From a virus: a stretch of DNA of 64,000 bases. Of this stretch, positions 9,695 through 18,675 are shown one piece after another. The notes below the pieces were generated by a model. It was not told the origin of the DNA. It saw nothing but the letters and a program-made list of their open reading frames with translations, and did no database searches. The DNA lies in the IMG/VR virus record IMGVR_UViG_3300023184_003849, positions 1 through 64,000 of that record, one strand, 5' to 3'. Each line of letters starts with the position of its first letter. Positions within the stretch are counted from its first letter, which is position 1. Made by a program: the position numbers and the translations under genes.

Positions 9695-10542
9695 TGTTGC
9701 TTGCCCAGGACATCAAATGGTTTCATGTAGAAGCAAGTTCAAAGTGCAATGCATGGTGTCCAGCATGTCCTCGAAACAACCAAGGGTTTGGTTTGATCGA
9801 CGGATTAGTAGAGCAGGATTTAACCCCTGCGATGTTTGAACAAGCATTAGTAAATTTTCCTGCACTAGAATGTGTTCAATTGTGCGGTAACTTAGGTGAT
9901 CCTATTGCGTCCACTCATATTACTGAACTTGTCTCTATTGCTAAAAACTATGTGAAAAAAATACAAATTCATACAAACGGTAGTTTACGGAATAGTGACT
10001 GGTGGCAAGAATTTGCTGGGTGTCTAGAGGACATAGACCATGATGTTTGGTTTGGCATTGATGGGCTCAGAGGCGTTCATGAAATTTATCGTCAAGGCAC
10101 TGACTTTGATAAAATAATGCAGAATGCCACAGCGTTTATTAGTGCAGGCGGTCATGCCACGTGGCAGTTTATACCTTACCAACACAACGAGCATCAGATC
10201 AGAGATTGTTTAAAACTTAGTCAACAAATGAAATTTAAAAAATTCAAAATAGCAAAACTTTATAGAAAACAAATAGTTGCTAGACATTATAAAACTGGTG
10301 TTGAGTTTGACTTATTGCCAGCAGATTCAGTGAAATCACTGACCAATATTGATCGTCCAAATACCACTGTTGAATTTCACAATTGTATGCATTTATCAAT
10401 TCCAAGCGTGTACATGTCAGCCAATGGCACATTCAGCAGGTGTTGTTACTTTAACAAACAAGATAGATTTACAGACTCGAGTGCGTTATTAAGTAAGGTT
10501 ACAGATCTTAACAATCAACTTTGTGTAAAAAATTGTGGATAA
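9691..10542 (+). CDS. Radical SAM protein with C-terminal SPASM-like cysteines
   Basis: The cluster motif CNAWCPAC lies near residue 18 and is followed by LCGNLGDP, in place of the usual GGEP. Near the C-terminus Cys residues (HNCMHL, then FSRCCYF, then VKNCG) form a plausible SPASM-type auxiliary cluster. It is 283 residues long. Neighbours are a glycosyltransferase upstream and sugar epimerases downstream, which suggests a role in making or altering an unusual sugar or peptide. The actual substrate is unknown. Confidence 0.82.
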   Translation: MMLLAQDIKWFHVEASSKCNAWCPACPRNNQGFGLIDGLVEQDLTPAMFEQALVNFPALECVQLCGNLGDPIASTHITELVSIAKNYVKKIQIHTNGSLRNSDWWQEFAGCLEDIDHDVWFGIDGLRGVHEIYRQGTDFDKIMQNATAFISAGGHATWQFIPYQHNEHQIRDCLKLSQQMKFKKFKIAKLYRKQIVARHYKTGVEFDLLPADSVKSLTNIDRPNTTVEFHNCMHLSIPSVYMSANGTFSRCCYFNKQDRFTDSSALLSKVTDLNNQLCVKNCG

Positions 10543-10543
10543 T

Positions 10544-11497
10544 ATGAAAAAAACAATCGTTGTTACCGGATCAGGCGGCTACATTGGTGGCCAAATCATA
10601 CTACAGTTGAAAGATGCAGGACATACAGTGTATGGCATCGATCGACAGCAACCTCCCAAGCACTTGTTGGGAGTATGTGACAAATTCTTGTTTCAAGACT
10701 TTGCGTCAGATGTGGCCTTGAGTTGGATCATTGCCAAACAACCTGATGCTATCATTCACTGTGCTGGTACCAGTCTTGTGGGTCCGAGCATGAAAAATCC
10801 CAGTGACTACTACAACAACAATGTAGTCAAAACTTTGCGATTGCTGGACATTGTCAAAAACAGTCTTCCAAGAACAAGATTTATTTTTAGTTCAAGTGCC
10901 GCCACATATGGAGAACCTATCATGACTCCTTGTCAAGAAGTAGATCCTTGCGAACCTGTTAGTCCCTATGGTCAAAGCAAACTCATGGTGGAACAGATCC
11001 TAGCCAGTTACCACCGAGCATACAATTTAGACTATGTGGCATTTCGTTACTTCAACGCTTGTGGGGCTGACAGTCAAGGCAGACACGGACAGGCACCTGG
11101 TGCTACACACATCATTGCTCGTGTGCTAGAAAGCATTAGAGATCAAAAAGATTTTGTGTTGAACGGCGATGATTTCCCCACAGAAGATGGAACATGTGTG
11201 CGTGACTATGTACATGTACAAGACATTGCCGGCGCTCACATGCTGGCATTAGATCGAAAAATAGAATCTGGTGTTTACAATCTTGGTTCCAACATGGGCA
11301 CGAGCAATCGAGGCATCATTGAAGCCGCACTAGATGAAACACAACAGACATTGAATGTGGTAGTAGGCGTTAGACGTGCAGGAGACCCTGCTATATTAAC
11401 TGCCAGTGATGCAAAGTTTGCCGCTGTTGTGGGCAAGTGGCGACATCATATATTGGATGATATAATTCGTCATACATGGTCATGGTATAATAAATGA
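10544..11497 (+). CDS. NAD-dependent sugar epimerase, UDP-glucose 4-epimerase-like
   Basis: This is an extended short-chain dehydrogenase. The TGSGGYIGG nucleotide-binding loop is at the N-terminus, SSAATYGEP carries the catalytic Ser/Thr, and SPYGQSK carries the YxxxK pair. RYFNACGAD and the CVRDYVHVQD motif are typical of GalE. I chose the ATG at 10544 over the GTG at 10535, nine bases earlier and inside the preceding gene. It likely interconverts UDP-hexoses in the sugar pathway of this block. Confidence 0.88.
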   Translation: MKKTIVVTGSGGYIGGQIILQLKDAGHTVYGIDRQQPPKHLLGVCDKFLFQDFASDVALSWIIAKQPDAIIHCAGTSLVGPSMKNPSDYYNNNVVKTLRLLDIVKNSLPRTRFIFSSSAATYGEPIMTPCQEVDPCEPVSPYGQSKLMVEQILASYHRAYNLDYVAFRYFNACGADSQGRHGQAPGATHIIARVLESIRDQKDFVLNGDDFPTEDGTCVRDYVHVQDIAGAHMLALDRKIESGVYNLGSNMGTSNRGIIEAALDETQQTLNVVVGVRRAGDPAILTASDAKFAAVVGKWRHHILDDIIRHTWSWYNK

Positions 11498-12408
11498 AAA
11501 TTTTTGTAACTGGGTCTTCAGGATTTATTGGTAGTCATCTAACTCCACTGTTATCACAACACGAAATAATAACGTTAAAAGCAGATTTGTTAGATTTTGA
11601 TGCGGTTCGTCAAGAAGTACAAACAGCAAGTCCGGATATTATTGTACACTTGGCCGCTAGAACTGAGGTTGAAAAAAGTTTTTATGAACAAATCAGTTTT
11701 AGTCAGGTAAATTATGTTGGTACAGTCAATCTTATTGAATCAGCATGCTCATTAACGCATAAACCATATTTTGTATTTGCCAGTACCATGGAGGTGTATG
11801 GATGGCAACCAGTTAGTGACGATATACAGGCAGGAAAAATACCAGACCATATTCCTGCATTTGACGAGAATACAATACCAAATCCAAATGCACCTTATGC
11901 AGTGGCCAAACTCGCATGCGAAAAATATTTAGAGTATGCGCATAGAGCACACGGCCTTGACTTTGCAATTGTTAGACAAACCAACAGTTTTGGTCGCAAA
12001 GACAATGACTTTTTTGTAACAGAACAGATTATATCTCAAATGATCACCAATCCAACTGAGTGTAATCTTGGTTATGGTAAACCATTTAGAAATTTTATCT
12101 ACATTGATGATTTGTTAAATGCATGGATAACTGTGATCGAGAACAGAGACACATGTGCCAACAACATTTTTACTATTGGACCAGATCAGCCTATACAAAT
12201 TGTTAAACATGCAGAAAACATCGCCAATCTACTGGATTGGCACGGCACTATTGTTTGGAATACCAAACCCAAACGACATGGTGAAATATTCCTCCTAAAT
12301 AGTGATAGCAAAAAACTTACAGCACTCACAGGGTGGAAACCAAAAACAACATATCTCAGCGGCTTGCAAGTAACCATTGATTTTTGGAAACAAAAACTGA
12401 ATGTTTGA
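11494..12408 (+). CDS. NAD-dependent epimerase/dehydratase
   Basis: A second extended SDR of 304 residues. It has TGSSGFIGSH at the N-terminus, HLAARTEVEKS, FASTMEVYG and the catalytic APYAVAK. Overall it resembles nucleotide-sugar 4-epimerases or 4,6-dehydratases; the precise reaction cannot be fixed. It overlaps GalE-like upstream by four bases and the DegT-like gene downstream by eight, so the three probably act in one sugar pathway. Confidence 0.85.
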   Translation: MKIFVTGSSGFIGSHLTPLLSQHEIITLKADLLDFDAVRQEVQTASPDIIVHLAARTEVEKSFYEQISFSQVNYVGTVNLIESACSLTHKPYFVFASTMEVYGWQPVSDDIQAGKIPDHIPAFDENTIPNPNAPYAVAKLACEKYLEYAHRAHGLDFAIVRQTNSFGRKDNDFFVTEQIISQMITNPTECNLGYGKPFRNFIYIDDLLNAWITVIENRDTCANNIFTIGPDQPIQIVKHAENIANLLDWHGTIVWNTKPKRHGEIFLLNSDSKKLTALTGWKPKTTYLSGLQVTIDFWKQKLNV

Positions 12409-12997
12409 TAAAATTCTAAAGTTTGAACAAGAACTGGCTGAGTTTACAGGAGCACCTTATGCTGTCATGACCGATTGCTGTACCCACGCAATCGAGTTAT
12501 GCCTGCGGTACGATGGTGTTCAAGACTGCAAGTTCACTCCGTACACATATCTAAGTATTCCCATGCTCATGCACAAGTTGAATATCAAATACGAATACCT
12601 TGATCATGAATGGCAACGTTGGGTAGGTGAATATCCATTTTTAAACACACGCATCTGGGATAGTGCTCGTAGATTAGAACGAGACATGTATCGTCCAAAT
12701 ACTATGCAGTGTTTGAGTTTTGGGCACGATAAGCCTTTACACATAGGCCACGGTGGTGCTATCATACTCGATGATAAACAGGCATATGACACAATAATTC
12801 GTATGCGGTATGATGGACGAGATCTCCATATATCACCGTGGCATGAGCAAAAAGAATTTCAAGTTGGATATCATTACAAGCCCAGCATCGAAGACGCAAT
12901 AAAAGGGCTGGCATTGTTGCAAGGAGTTAAAGAACATTGTCCTGTGCCACACTACATTGGCTACCCTGATTTAAGAATCATTACAATCAAAGACTGA
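12401..12997 (+). CDS. Short DegT/DnrJ-like aminotransferase-fold protein
   Basis: This 198-residue protein covers only part of the DegT/DnrJ/EryC1 fold, whose usual length is about 370. The FTGAPYAVMTDCCTHAIEL start and the lysine segment CLSFGHDKPLHIGHGGAII fit the family; the Lys could bind PLP. The C-terminal domain is missing. The reading frame stays open to a clean stop and no frameshift signature was found, so it looks like a naturally short phage form. It may transaminate a keto sugar or be a non-catalytic partner. Confidence 0.65.
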   Translation: MFDKILKFEQELAEFTGAPYAVMTDCCTHAIELCLRYDGVQDCKFTPYTYLSIPMLMHKLNIKYEYLDHEWQRWVGEYPFLNTRIWDSARRLERDMYRPNTMQCLSFGHDKPLHIGHGGAIILDDKQAYDTIIRMRYDGRDLHISPWHEQKEFQVGYHYKPSIEDAIKGLALLQGVKEHCPVPHYIGYPDLRIITIKD

Positions 12998-13058
12998 CAT
13001 ATTATCATCAGTAGGTATTATAACTCGGATGCAATCGCACCACTTGTAGAAAATCAAT

Positions 13059-14015
13059 ATGTTTGATATTCCTGGAATTTTTTATTTTGACCGACCGTTA
13101 GATTTGATATATGATAGTGATTGGAAATTGGATGTTGATAAAATTTGCCATCTCAAAAAACATGCATTGGTGATAGCCAATTTTGCTACCGAAAATTACG
13201 GCAATGATGGACTAGACCATGTTTATCTTGCACTAGAACATAAAAAAATTAATTTTTTATTACTTACGCATAATCCCAATCATCATCAACGTTTTGATAA
13301 AATGTTATTTTATCCGCATTATTATCATTACTCAAGGAAAAATTTTGTAATTGATAATTCACAATCATTTGATAAGACATATAAGTGGAGTTGTCTTAAC
13401 GCGACCCCACGACCACACCGAATACATAATTATTTTGTTTCTTATCATAAAAATTATTTTCAAAATGCTTGTTTCACTTTCCATGATGATGTCTATACAT
13501 CCAGACATGATGACATTGCGTTAGATGATAAGGTTACAAAATTTTGGAATGATATAAAACCATTTGTAAAATCACGGCAAATTTTAATATCTGAAGAAAA
13601 CCCCAGAATAGACACACATTGTAACCATCCGGCCTATAGTGATTCCTATATTCACTTGGTGACAGAAACCACTGTATCTCAAACAATTTTTGTCAGTGAA
13701 AAAACTTGGAAGCCTGTTGCTTCAGGACAATTATTTTTAGTGTTTGGTAATCCTGGAATAATAAGTTACCTTCGTAATCAAGGAGTAGATGTATTTGACG
13801 ATATAATTGATCACAGTTATGATTCCACGTTGGATTGGCAATTGAGATTAGATCAAATACATCAACAGTTAGAACTCTTGATTTCCCAAGATCTTAAAAA
13901 AATTTATATAAATACACATCCAAGACGTCAGGCAAATATTGAAAAATTTTTTTCAGGGTCGTTTGATCAAAAATATAATCAAATCATACAACAATGTATC
14001 AATATGCTGAACTAG
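13059..14015 (+). CDS. GT10-like putative glycosyltransferase, paralog 1
   Basis: The 318-residue protein carries the C-terminal signature TETTVSQTIFVSEKTWKPVA followed by FGNPGIISYLRNQGVDVF. This resembles the nucleotide-sugar binding region of fucosyltransferase-like (GT10) enzymes (E-S/T-E-K motif). Genes at 27098, 58801 and 59901 carry variants of the same signature. The gene is noticeably more AT-rich than its neighbours. Donor and acceptor are unknown. It overlaps the next gene by 22 bases. Confidence 0.6.
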   Translation: MFDIPGIFYFDRPLDLIYDSDWKLDVDKICHLKKHALVIANFATENYGNDGLDHVYLALEHKKINFLLLTHNPNHHQRFDKMLFYPHYYHYSRKNFVIDNSQSFDKTYKWSCLNATPRPHRIHNYFVSYHKNYFQNACFTFHDDVYTSRHDDIALDDKVTKFWNDIKPFVKSRQILISEENPRIDTHCNHPAYSDSYIHLVTETTVSQTIFVSEKTWKPVASGQLFLVFGNPGIISYLRNQGVDVFDDIIDHSYDSTLDWQLRLDQIHQQLELLISQDLKKIYINTHPRRQANIEKFFSGSFDQKYNQIIQQCINMLN

Positions 14016-15022
14016 TACATTGGTTTCAGAACCAAAATAGTAAAAAAATTCTTCCGGCACAAGTTGATATAGATTTAACCAACGTATGTAATCAAGATTG
14101 TTATTATTGCAATAGTGCAGATTTCAGAAAAGAACACCCGGTTCAAAAAAAGTACATAGAATACATTAGGTTGTTAGACAAACTTGCCAACTGGAGAGCG
14201 CATAGTCCTAACAGTTACGGAACAACTCATACTATTACCTATCCCGGCGGGGGCGAGCCTACCGTTCTACCTGGATACGAACATGTGATCGAACATACTA
14301 TCGATTTAGGCTTTCTAACCAGTATTACAACCAATGGCAGCAACTTAGACAAGTTGTTAGATAGTATAGTGGTAGAAAAACTACGCAAGATTGCCTGGAT
14401 CGGTATTGATATTGATGCTGGTACTGAGGATTTGTATGAAAAAATTCGTCGCAGTCTCACCGCAAAAAGTTTGTTTGGTCGTGTGGTTGACAATGCCAGC
14501 CACTTGATCGCTGCCGGAGTAAATGTTGATTTCAAATGCTTGATCAATCCTCTCAATGACAATCCAGATGCCATGAACGACCTATTTCGATTAGTAAAAC
14601 AAATTGGTGGTAGATCCTTGTATTTTAGACCAGTCATTGTGAACAATCGGGCACATCCTATCACTCAAGATACATTAGCAATACTAGGAAAATTTGGAGA
14701 TCAATATCAACTGCCGCACTATGTGAATATCAACAAGACCCTGCCACGCAACTATAAAAAATGCCATCAGATGTTTCACTTTCCTGTATTCTGCGCCGAC
14801 GGTAAGATTTACATCTGCTGTGAAGGTAAAGGCAATCCGCAGTTTGAATTAGGTGCCTGGGATTCTGGAGATTTTAGAGACCTGTGGCTCATTGACCGCC
14901 ACTATGAAATCTACAACAAAACCAGAGTGGAATTCTGCCAACCATGTAGGCCGAACATCAGTAATATTGCCATACAAAATATTATGGACAATCCCAAATT
15001 GATTGAAACACTGTATCTATGA
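13994..15022 (+). CDS. Radical SAM/SPASM-like protein
   Basis: The motif CNQDCYYC lies near residue 33 and YPGGGEPTVLP is the GGE motif. A C-terminal cysteine set (KCHQMF, FCADGKIYICC, FCQPC) has the order of a SPASM auxiliary-cluster domain, with CADGKIYICC typical of that domain. At 342 residues it matches standard SPASM enzymes. These modify peptides, alcohols or sugars; the substrate is unknown. It overlaps the SGNH-like gene downstream. Confidence 0.87.
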   Translation: MYQYAELVHWFQNQNSKKILPAQVDIDLTNVCNQDCYYCNSADFRKEHPVQKKYIEYIRLLDKLANWRAHSPNSYGTTHTITYPGGGEPTVLPGYEHVIEHTIDLGFLTSITTNGSNLDKLLDSIVVEKLRKIAWIGIDIDAGTEDLYEKIRRSLTAKSLFGRVVDNASHLIAAGVNVDFKCLINPLNDNPDAMNDLFRLVKQIGGRSLYFRPVIVNNRAHPITQDTLAILGKFGDQYQLPHYVNINKTLPRNYKKCHQMFHFPVFCADGKIYICCEGKGNPQFELGAWDSGDFRDLWLIDRHYEIYNKTRVEFCQPCRPNISNIAIQNIMDNPKLIETLYL

Positions 15023-15672
15023 AAATTTGGATATTTGGGCAGAGTATGTGTCTGCCACACAGAATCGATGAACAACAGTCTTGGCCATACTTACTCAGTC
15101 AAAAACTCAATGCCGATTATGAAAATTTTTCACAGCATGGTGCTGACAATTTGTTTATCTATCATACCTTTTTGGAAAAATATTCAAAAATTGCCGCAGA
15201 TGATTTGATCATTGTTGGGTGGAGTCATCCCAACAGAAAATCTTTTGTGTTAGACTCTCAAAATATTGCACATCAAAACGTGTTAGATTGCAGTTTAATC
15301 TATGCAACTGGCACACAAACTTTTTTTAGGAATAACAACAATACACCAAGTACACAGTCTAAGTGGTTAACTTTACGGCCTTGCCCATCAGGAACAGAAT
15401 TTTATGACACTTGGTTTAAAAACTATTATTCAGAGCACGAACAACGGTGTAACTTTCAAAGTTACATGGACAGCGTTCAGATGCGGGCACCTGCACAGTA
15501 CATACCGTTTTACTTCAGCCAAGAGAGTGTTGTTCAAATCTCTAGACAAAATGACTATTTTATGTTAGAATTTATAATCAATAATAATTTGGCCATCAGC
15601 AAAAACGATTTACATTTAAACATAACCGGTCATCAAATGTGGGCTGATTTTTTATTCAAACAAATACAATAA
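15019..15672 (+). CDS. SGNH-hydrolase-like protein, paralog 1
   Basis: 217 residues, starting MKIWIFGQSMCLP, where GQS occupies the block I position of SGNH esterases. DDLIIVGWSHPNRKS stands where block III-like strands occur, and LNITGHQMWADFL near the C-terminus has the spacing of the catalytic His block. Related proteins sit at 24078, 25400 and 29024. Typical roles are acyl ester removal from, or transfer to, sugars. It lacks an obvious signal peptide, so it would act in the cytoplasm. Confidence 0.55.
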   Translation: MKIWIFGQSMCLPHRIDEQQSWPYLLSQKLNADYENFSQHGADNLFIYHTFLEKYSKIAADDLIIVGWSHPNRKSFVLDSQNIAHQNVLDCSLIYATGTQTFFRNNNNTPSTQSKWLTLRPCPSGTEFYDTWFKNYYSEHEQRCNFQSYMDSVQMRAPAQYIPFYFSQESVVQISRQNDYFMLEFIINNNLAISKNDLHLNITGHQMWADFLFKQIQ

Positions 15673-16031
15673 TGACTCCTATATTTCCTATTATAGAATT
15701 AGTTGATAGATATGCTATTGCTCTATTAAAACACAACAAAACTCAAGCCAATTTAGAAGAAATGACTTTTTACAAAAATCAATTGAGTGATTATGATTTA
15801 ACAGAGATTGAGTTAGAATTGCAAAATCTTTACCAAATTCACAACCAAATATGGCAGTTAGAATCTGATCTTAAATCCGGAAGAGAGAATCAAGTTCCAT
15901 TAGAAGAAATAGGACGGAGAGCAATTGAGATACGTGATTGGAATCACAAACGGATTGCACTAAAAAATATTATGGCAGAAAAATTAGAGTGCAAAATTAG
16001 AGAAATCAAGCACGATCATTTAAGTCAATAA
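15672..16031 (+). CDS. DUF6165-like small protein
   Basis: The 119-residue helical protein opens with an ELVDRYAIALLK segment and later has NQIWQLESDLKSG and WNHKRIALKNIM. This order resembles what I remember of the DUF6165 family found near surface polysaccharide genes (N..IWDIED and KR.ALK segments). Function is unknown. It closes the first transcription block; a promoter for folE follows after about 90 bases. Confidence 0.5.
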   Translation: MTPIFPIIELVDRYAIALLKHNKTQANLEEMTFYKNQLSDYDLTEIELELQNLYQIHNQIWQLESDLKSGRENQVPLEEIGRRAIEIRDWNHKRIALKNIMAEKLECKIREIKHDHLSQ

Positions 16032-16119
16032 GATTTGTTAAAATTCTCAAGTCCGATCAAGGACTGATCAAAATTCACAATCAAAGTCACTAGTTTGATG
16101 AATAAACTTATAATATTCC

Positions 16120-16148
16120 TTGACAATCATGAGAACAGCCGTTATAAT
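16120..16148 (+). promoter_or_regulatory. Sigma-70-type promoter for folE operon
   Basis: TTGACA at 16120-16125 and TATAAT at 16143-16148 are both perfect consensus, with a 17-base spacer. Transcription would begin near 16155, about 38 bases before the folE start. I saw no riboswitch-like fold in this short leader. Confidence 0.85.
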
Positions 16149-16192
16149 AGTAACAAGACTGGTCATCCTCGACCCTAACTCGGAGAACTAAA

Positions 16193-16939
16193 TTGTCAGA
16201 TAAAAAACAAACAGCAGTAGACGCCATGGCCGGAGACGGTGGCTATGGCCTAGGTAAAGTATGCGACCACCTTCGCTTTCGATTCAAACGCGACGGAAAA
16301 AGATTCTGGGCAGGAGACAACATCAGTGAGTATATCGATGATGCTACAAAACAACAACTGATTGACGAAGCCACAACAGCGTTTGAAGGTGTACTAGACG
16401 CATTATTGATTGACAGAGAAACGGATCCTAACTCCAAAGGCACCGCCCGACGTTTGGCCAAGATGTACTTCAATGAAATAATGGCAGGCAGATATGAACA
16501 GTCACCAAACGCTACGGCTTTCCCAAATGATAGAGACGGTGCATACGAAGGTATGCTGGTCGTTCGTTCAGAACTCAAGAGCATGTGTAGCCATCATCAC
16601 CAGCCTGTGTCGGGTGTGGCTTATATTGGAATTATTGCTGGTCCCAAACTCATTGGACTTAGCAAGTACACTAGAATCGCACAGTGGTGCGCCCGAAGAG
16701 GCACATTACAGGAAGAACTATGCATGGATATTGCTCGAGAGATTGGAACTGCCACTGGATCACGAGATGTCGCGGTTTATATACAGGCTACCCACGGATG
16801 TTGTGAGAATCGCGGTATTATGGCACACAGTAGTCTCACACAAACAACAGTCTTACACGGTGCATTCAAAACCGATCCAAGCGTGAAGAAAGAGTTCTTT
16901 GATAATATCAAACTTCAACAAGAATTTGCACCACGATGA
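16193..16939 (+). CDS. folE: GTP cyclohydrolase I, FolE type
   Basis: A 248-residue FolE. SMCSHHHQPVSG (Cys132, His134-135) and HGCCENRG (about 201-208) supply the zinc ligands and active site, and GLSKYTRIAQW is the conserved core. The enzyme makes dihydroneopterin triphosphate from GTP, the first step toward preQ0. The TTG start is preferred because a GGAG lies seven bases upstream; the next ATG would lose the N-terminus. It has its own consensus promoter and heads the unit leading to queD and the transporter. Confidence 0.93.
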   Translation: MSDKKQTAVDAMAGDGGYGLGKVCDHLRFRFKRDGKRFWAGDNISEYIDDATKQQLIDEATTAFEGVLDALLIDRETDPNSKGTARRLAKMYFNEIMAGRYEQSPNATAFPNDRDGAYEGMLVVRSELKSMCSHHHQPVSGVAYIGIIAGPKLIGLSKYTRIAQWCARRGTLQEELCMDIAREIGTATGSRDVAVYIQATHGCCENRGIMAHSSLTQTTVLHGAFKTDPSVKKEFFDNIKLQQEFAPR

Positions 16940-17049
16940 TAGTCATCGCTGATCGAACTGGCAGTATTCAACTGCCCGTAGAACCAGGTTTGTTAGAATG
17001 GTTGCAACAACACTATCCTTATTCACAATATCACCTGATTGAACTATGA
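16936..17049 (+). CDS. Very small conserved-context protein (37 aa)
   Basis: This is a 37-residue ORF whose ATG overlaps the folE stop and whose stop overlaps the ATG of the HIT gene, both as ATGA. The double coupling argues that it is translated. It begins MIVIADRTG and has an amphipathic LLEWLQQHY segment. No function can be assigned. Confidence 0.55.
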   Translation: MIVIADRTGSIQLPVEPGLLEWLQQHYPYSQYHLIEL

Positions 17050-17447
17050 AGTATGAAACATTAGAATCAGCACAGGCTGCCGGAGTGGCTCCTTGGGATT
17101 TACAAGTAGAAGGACTGTCAGACTTTCATGTCACAGTATTCCGTGATCGCTTTCCGGTCACTCCGGGTCATTTGTTGTTTGTACCCAACTACAATACCAT
17201 CGAAATGATCAATGAAGCATTTTACAGTGCTCAACTGGCCGGGGAGAGCATGGTCAATCTAGGCGAGTGTGACGCTTACAACATTGGCATCAACCAAGGC
17301 GCGGCCGCTGGTCAAACCATAATGTACCCACATATCCATCTTATTCCTCGCAAAACCGGTGATTGTGCGGATCCTATTGGTGGTGTGCGAGGTGTTATTC
17401 CCTCGCAACAGAACTACAAAACCGGTGGCTATCAACAGCCAGCATAA
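17046..17447 (+). CDS. HIT-family protein
   Basis: 133 residues with PHIHLIPR, the histidine triad HxHxh of HIT nucleotide hydrolases and transferases, and a TPGHLLFVP segment upstream typical of the fold. HIT proteins cleave nucleoside phosphoramidates or dinucleotides. It lies between folE and queD, so it may belong to nucleotide or pterin handling, but that is inference. Confidence 0.85.
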   Translation: MKYETLESAQAAGVAPWDLQVEGLSDFHVTVFRDRFPVTPGHLLFVPNYNTIEMINEAFYSAQLAGESMVNLGECDAYNIGINQGAAAGQTIMYPHIHLIPRKTGDCADPIGGVRGVIPSQQNYKTGGYQQPA

Positions 17448-17481
17448 ATATTCTTTTAAGCGGTCTTGGCGTCATTCCCGC

Positions 17482-17510
17482 TCGACAAACTCTGCCGCCT
17501 ATGCTACAAT
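17482..17510 (+). promoter_or_regulatory. Sigma-70-type promoter for queD
   Basis: TCGACA at 17482-17487 and TACAAT at 17505-17510 have a 17-base spacer. The ATAGGAG ribosome site and the queD ATG follow within about 20 bases. The -35 is one base off consensus. Confidence 0.65.
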
Positions 17511-17528
17511 TAACATAGGAGAAACAGC

Positions 17529-18026
17529 ATGATACCCGTAACTTACAAATATACCTCAACCAAAGAGTACCACGACGCATTTCCATGTGCCTACAGACAA
17601 TGGCGAGCCGACAGCCATTGCAATCTCATACACGGCTACAGTTTTTCAATGAAGTTTTACTTTGGCACAGATCATTTGGATGTGCGTAATTGGGCGGCTG
17701 ATTATGGTGGTCTCAAAGAACTAAAACATGTTCTGGAAGAGCAGTTTGATCATACGCTGTTGGTAGCCGAAGATGATCCTGAAATTGAACTCTATCGAGA
17801 AATGCAACGCAGGAACATTGCCAAACTAACTATATTACCCAAGTTGGGATGCGAAGGACTTGCTGACCAACTGTACCGATATGTAAATGGTGTTTACATT
17901 CCTGACTTTTGGGGTCAGGGTGAAGCAGAGCGTCTCTGGTGTTATCGTGTGGAAGTACGAGAAACTCAGAGTAACATGGCTTTTAGAGAAGGCCATAGAG
18001 AATGGAATGAAGATCTATTCGCATAA
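17529..18026 (+). CDS. queD: 6-carboxy-tetrahydropterin synthase, QueD
   Basis: 165 residues. SHCNLIHGYSF (Cys31, His35) corresponds to the QueD catalytic Cys and zinc site; FDHTLL at 73-78 and GCEGLA near 107 are also family features. QueD turns dihydroneopterin triphosphate into carboxy-tetrahydropterin. The zinc motif reads HGY instead of the usual HGH. I recall this variant in a QueD subfamily whose members also have an AYRQWRA start, as here. A strong ribosome site (AGGAG) precedes the ATG. Confidence 0.85.
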   Translation: MIPVTYKYTSTKEYHDAFPCAYRQWRADSHCNLIHGYSFSMKFYFGTDHLDVRNWAADYGGLKELKHVLEEQFDHTLLVAEDDPEIELYREMQRRNIAKLTILPKLGCEGLADQLYRYVNGVYIPDFWGQGEAERLWCYRVEVRETQSNMAFREGHREWNEDLFA

Positions 18027-18041
18027 TAAAAAGGAGAAATT

Positions 18042-18665
18042 ATGTTAGGCAAACTATTTGAAGGCGTAGATAAGGTAATGATGGCCAAACTGGCTTTGTT
18101 GCATTTGGTTATTATTGTTATCTCAAACGCACTTGTTTCAATACCAGTTGAAATCTTGGGCGTTAAATTGACCTGGGCGGCTTTTGTTTACCCAATCGTT
18201 ATCTTGGCCAGTGACTTGACTGTGCGATTAATTGGCAAAGGTATTGCCAGGGCTACTATTGCGGCCGCTTACCCATTGGCCATCATTGGTAGTATAGCAG
18301 TTGTATTGCTAGAAGGTGCACCTACCAGTGTTGCTTTACGCATTGGCTTTGGTAGTGCCACAGCATACCTAATTGGTTGTTTACTTGATGTATATGTATT
18401 CCAATATGTTCGTGAAAAGTTCACACAACAATGGTGGGCCGCCCCTGCACTCAGCATGGTGGTTGCCAACTTCATTGACAGTTATGTGTTCTTTAGTATT
18501 GCTTTCTCGGGCGGTGCAGATGAATACATGGCAGCCAACTGGCCTGAAATTGCACTCAGCCAAAGCGTGTTGAAGATTGTGGTTGGGTTCATCTTGTTCT
18601 TGCCTGCATATGGCGTTTTGTTAAACTACTTGAAGAAACGTTTGGGCAACGAAGAACAAGGTTAA
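18042..18665 (+). CDS. Queuosine-precursor transporter, YhhQ/QueP (VUT) family
   Basis: A 207-residue integral membrane protein with about six hydrophobic segments. Family-like features include FVYPIVILASDLTVRLIG, GSATAYLIGCLLDVYVFQYV and a VVANFIDSYVFFSI helix. YhhQ proteins import preQ0/preQ1. Here it would feed 7-deazaguanine precursors to DpdA, alongside de novo synthesis by the surrounding genes. A good AAGGAG ribosome site precedes the ATG by about seven bases. Confidence 0.88.
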   Translation: MLGKLFEGVDKVMMAKLALLHLVIIVISNALVSIPVEILGVKLTWAAFVYPIVILASDLTVRLIGKGIARATIAAAYPLAIIGSIAVVLLEGAPTSVALRIGFGSATAYLIGCLLDVYVFQYVREKFTQQWWAAPALSMVVANFIDSYVFFSIAFSGGADEYMAANWPEIALSQSVLKIVVGFILFLPAYGVLLNYLKKRLGNEEQG

Positions 18666-18675
18666 TTGTCGATCG

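Noticed and set aside
12998-13058. Possible frameshift or read-through extending the short DegT-like gene
   Set aside because: The sequence after the stop codon does not resemble the DegT C-terminal domain in any frame.
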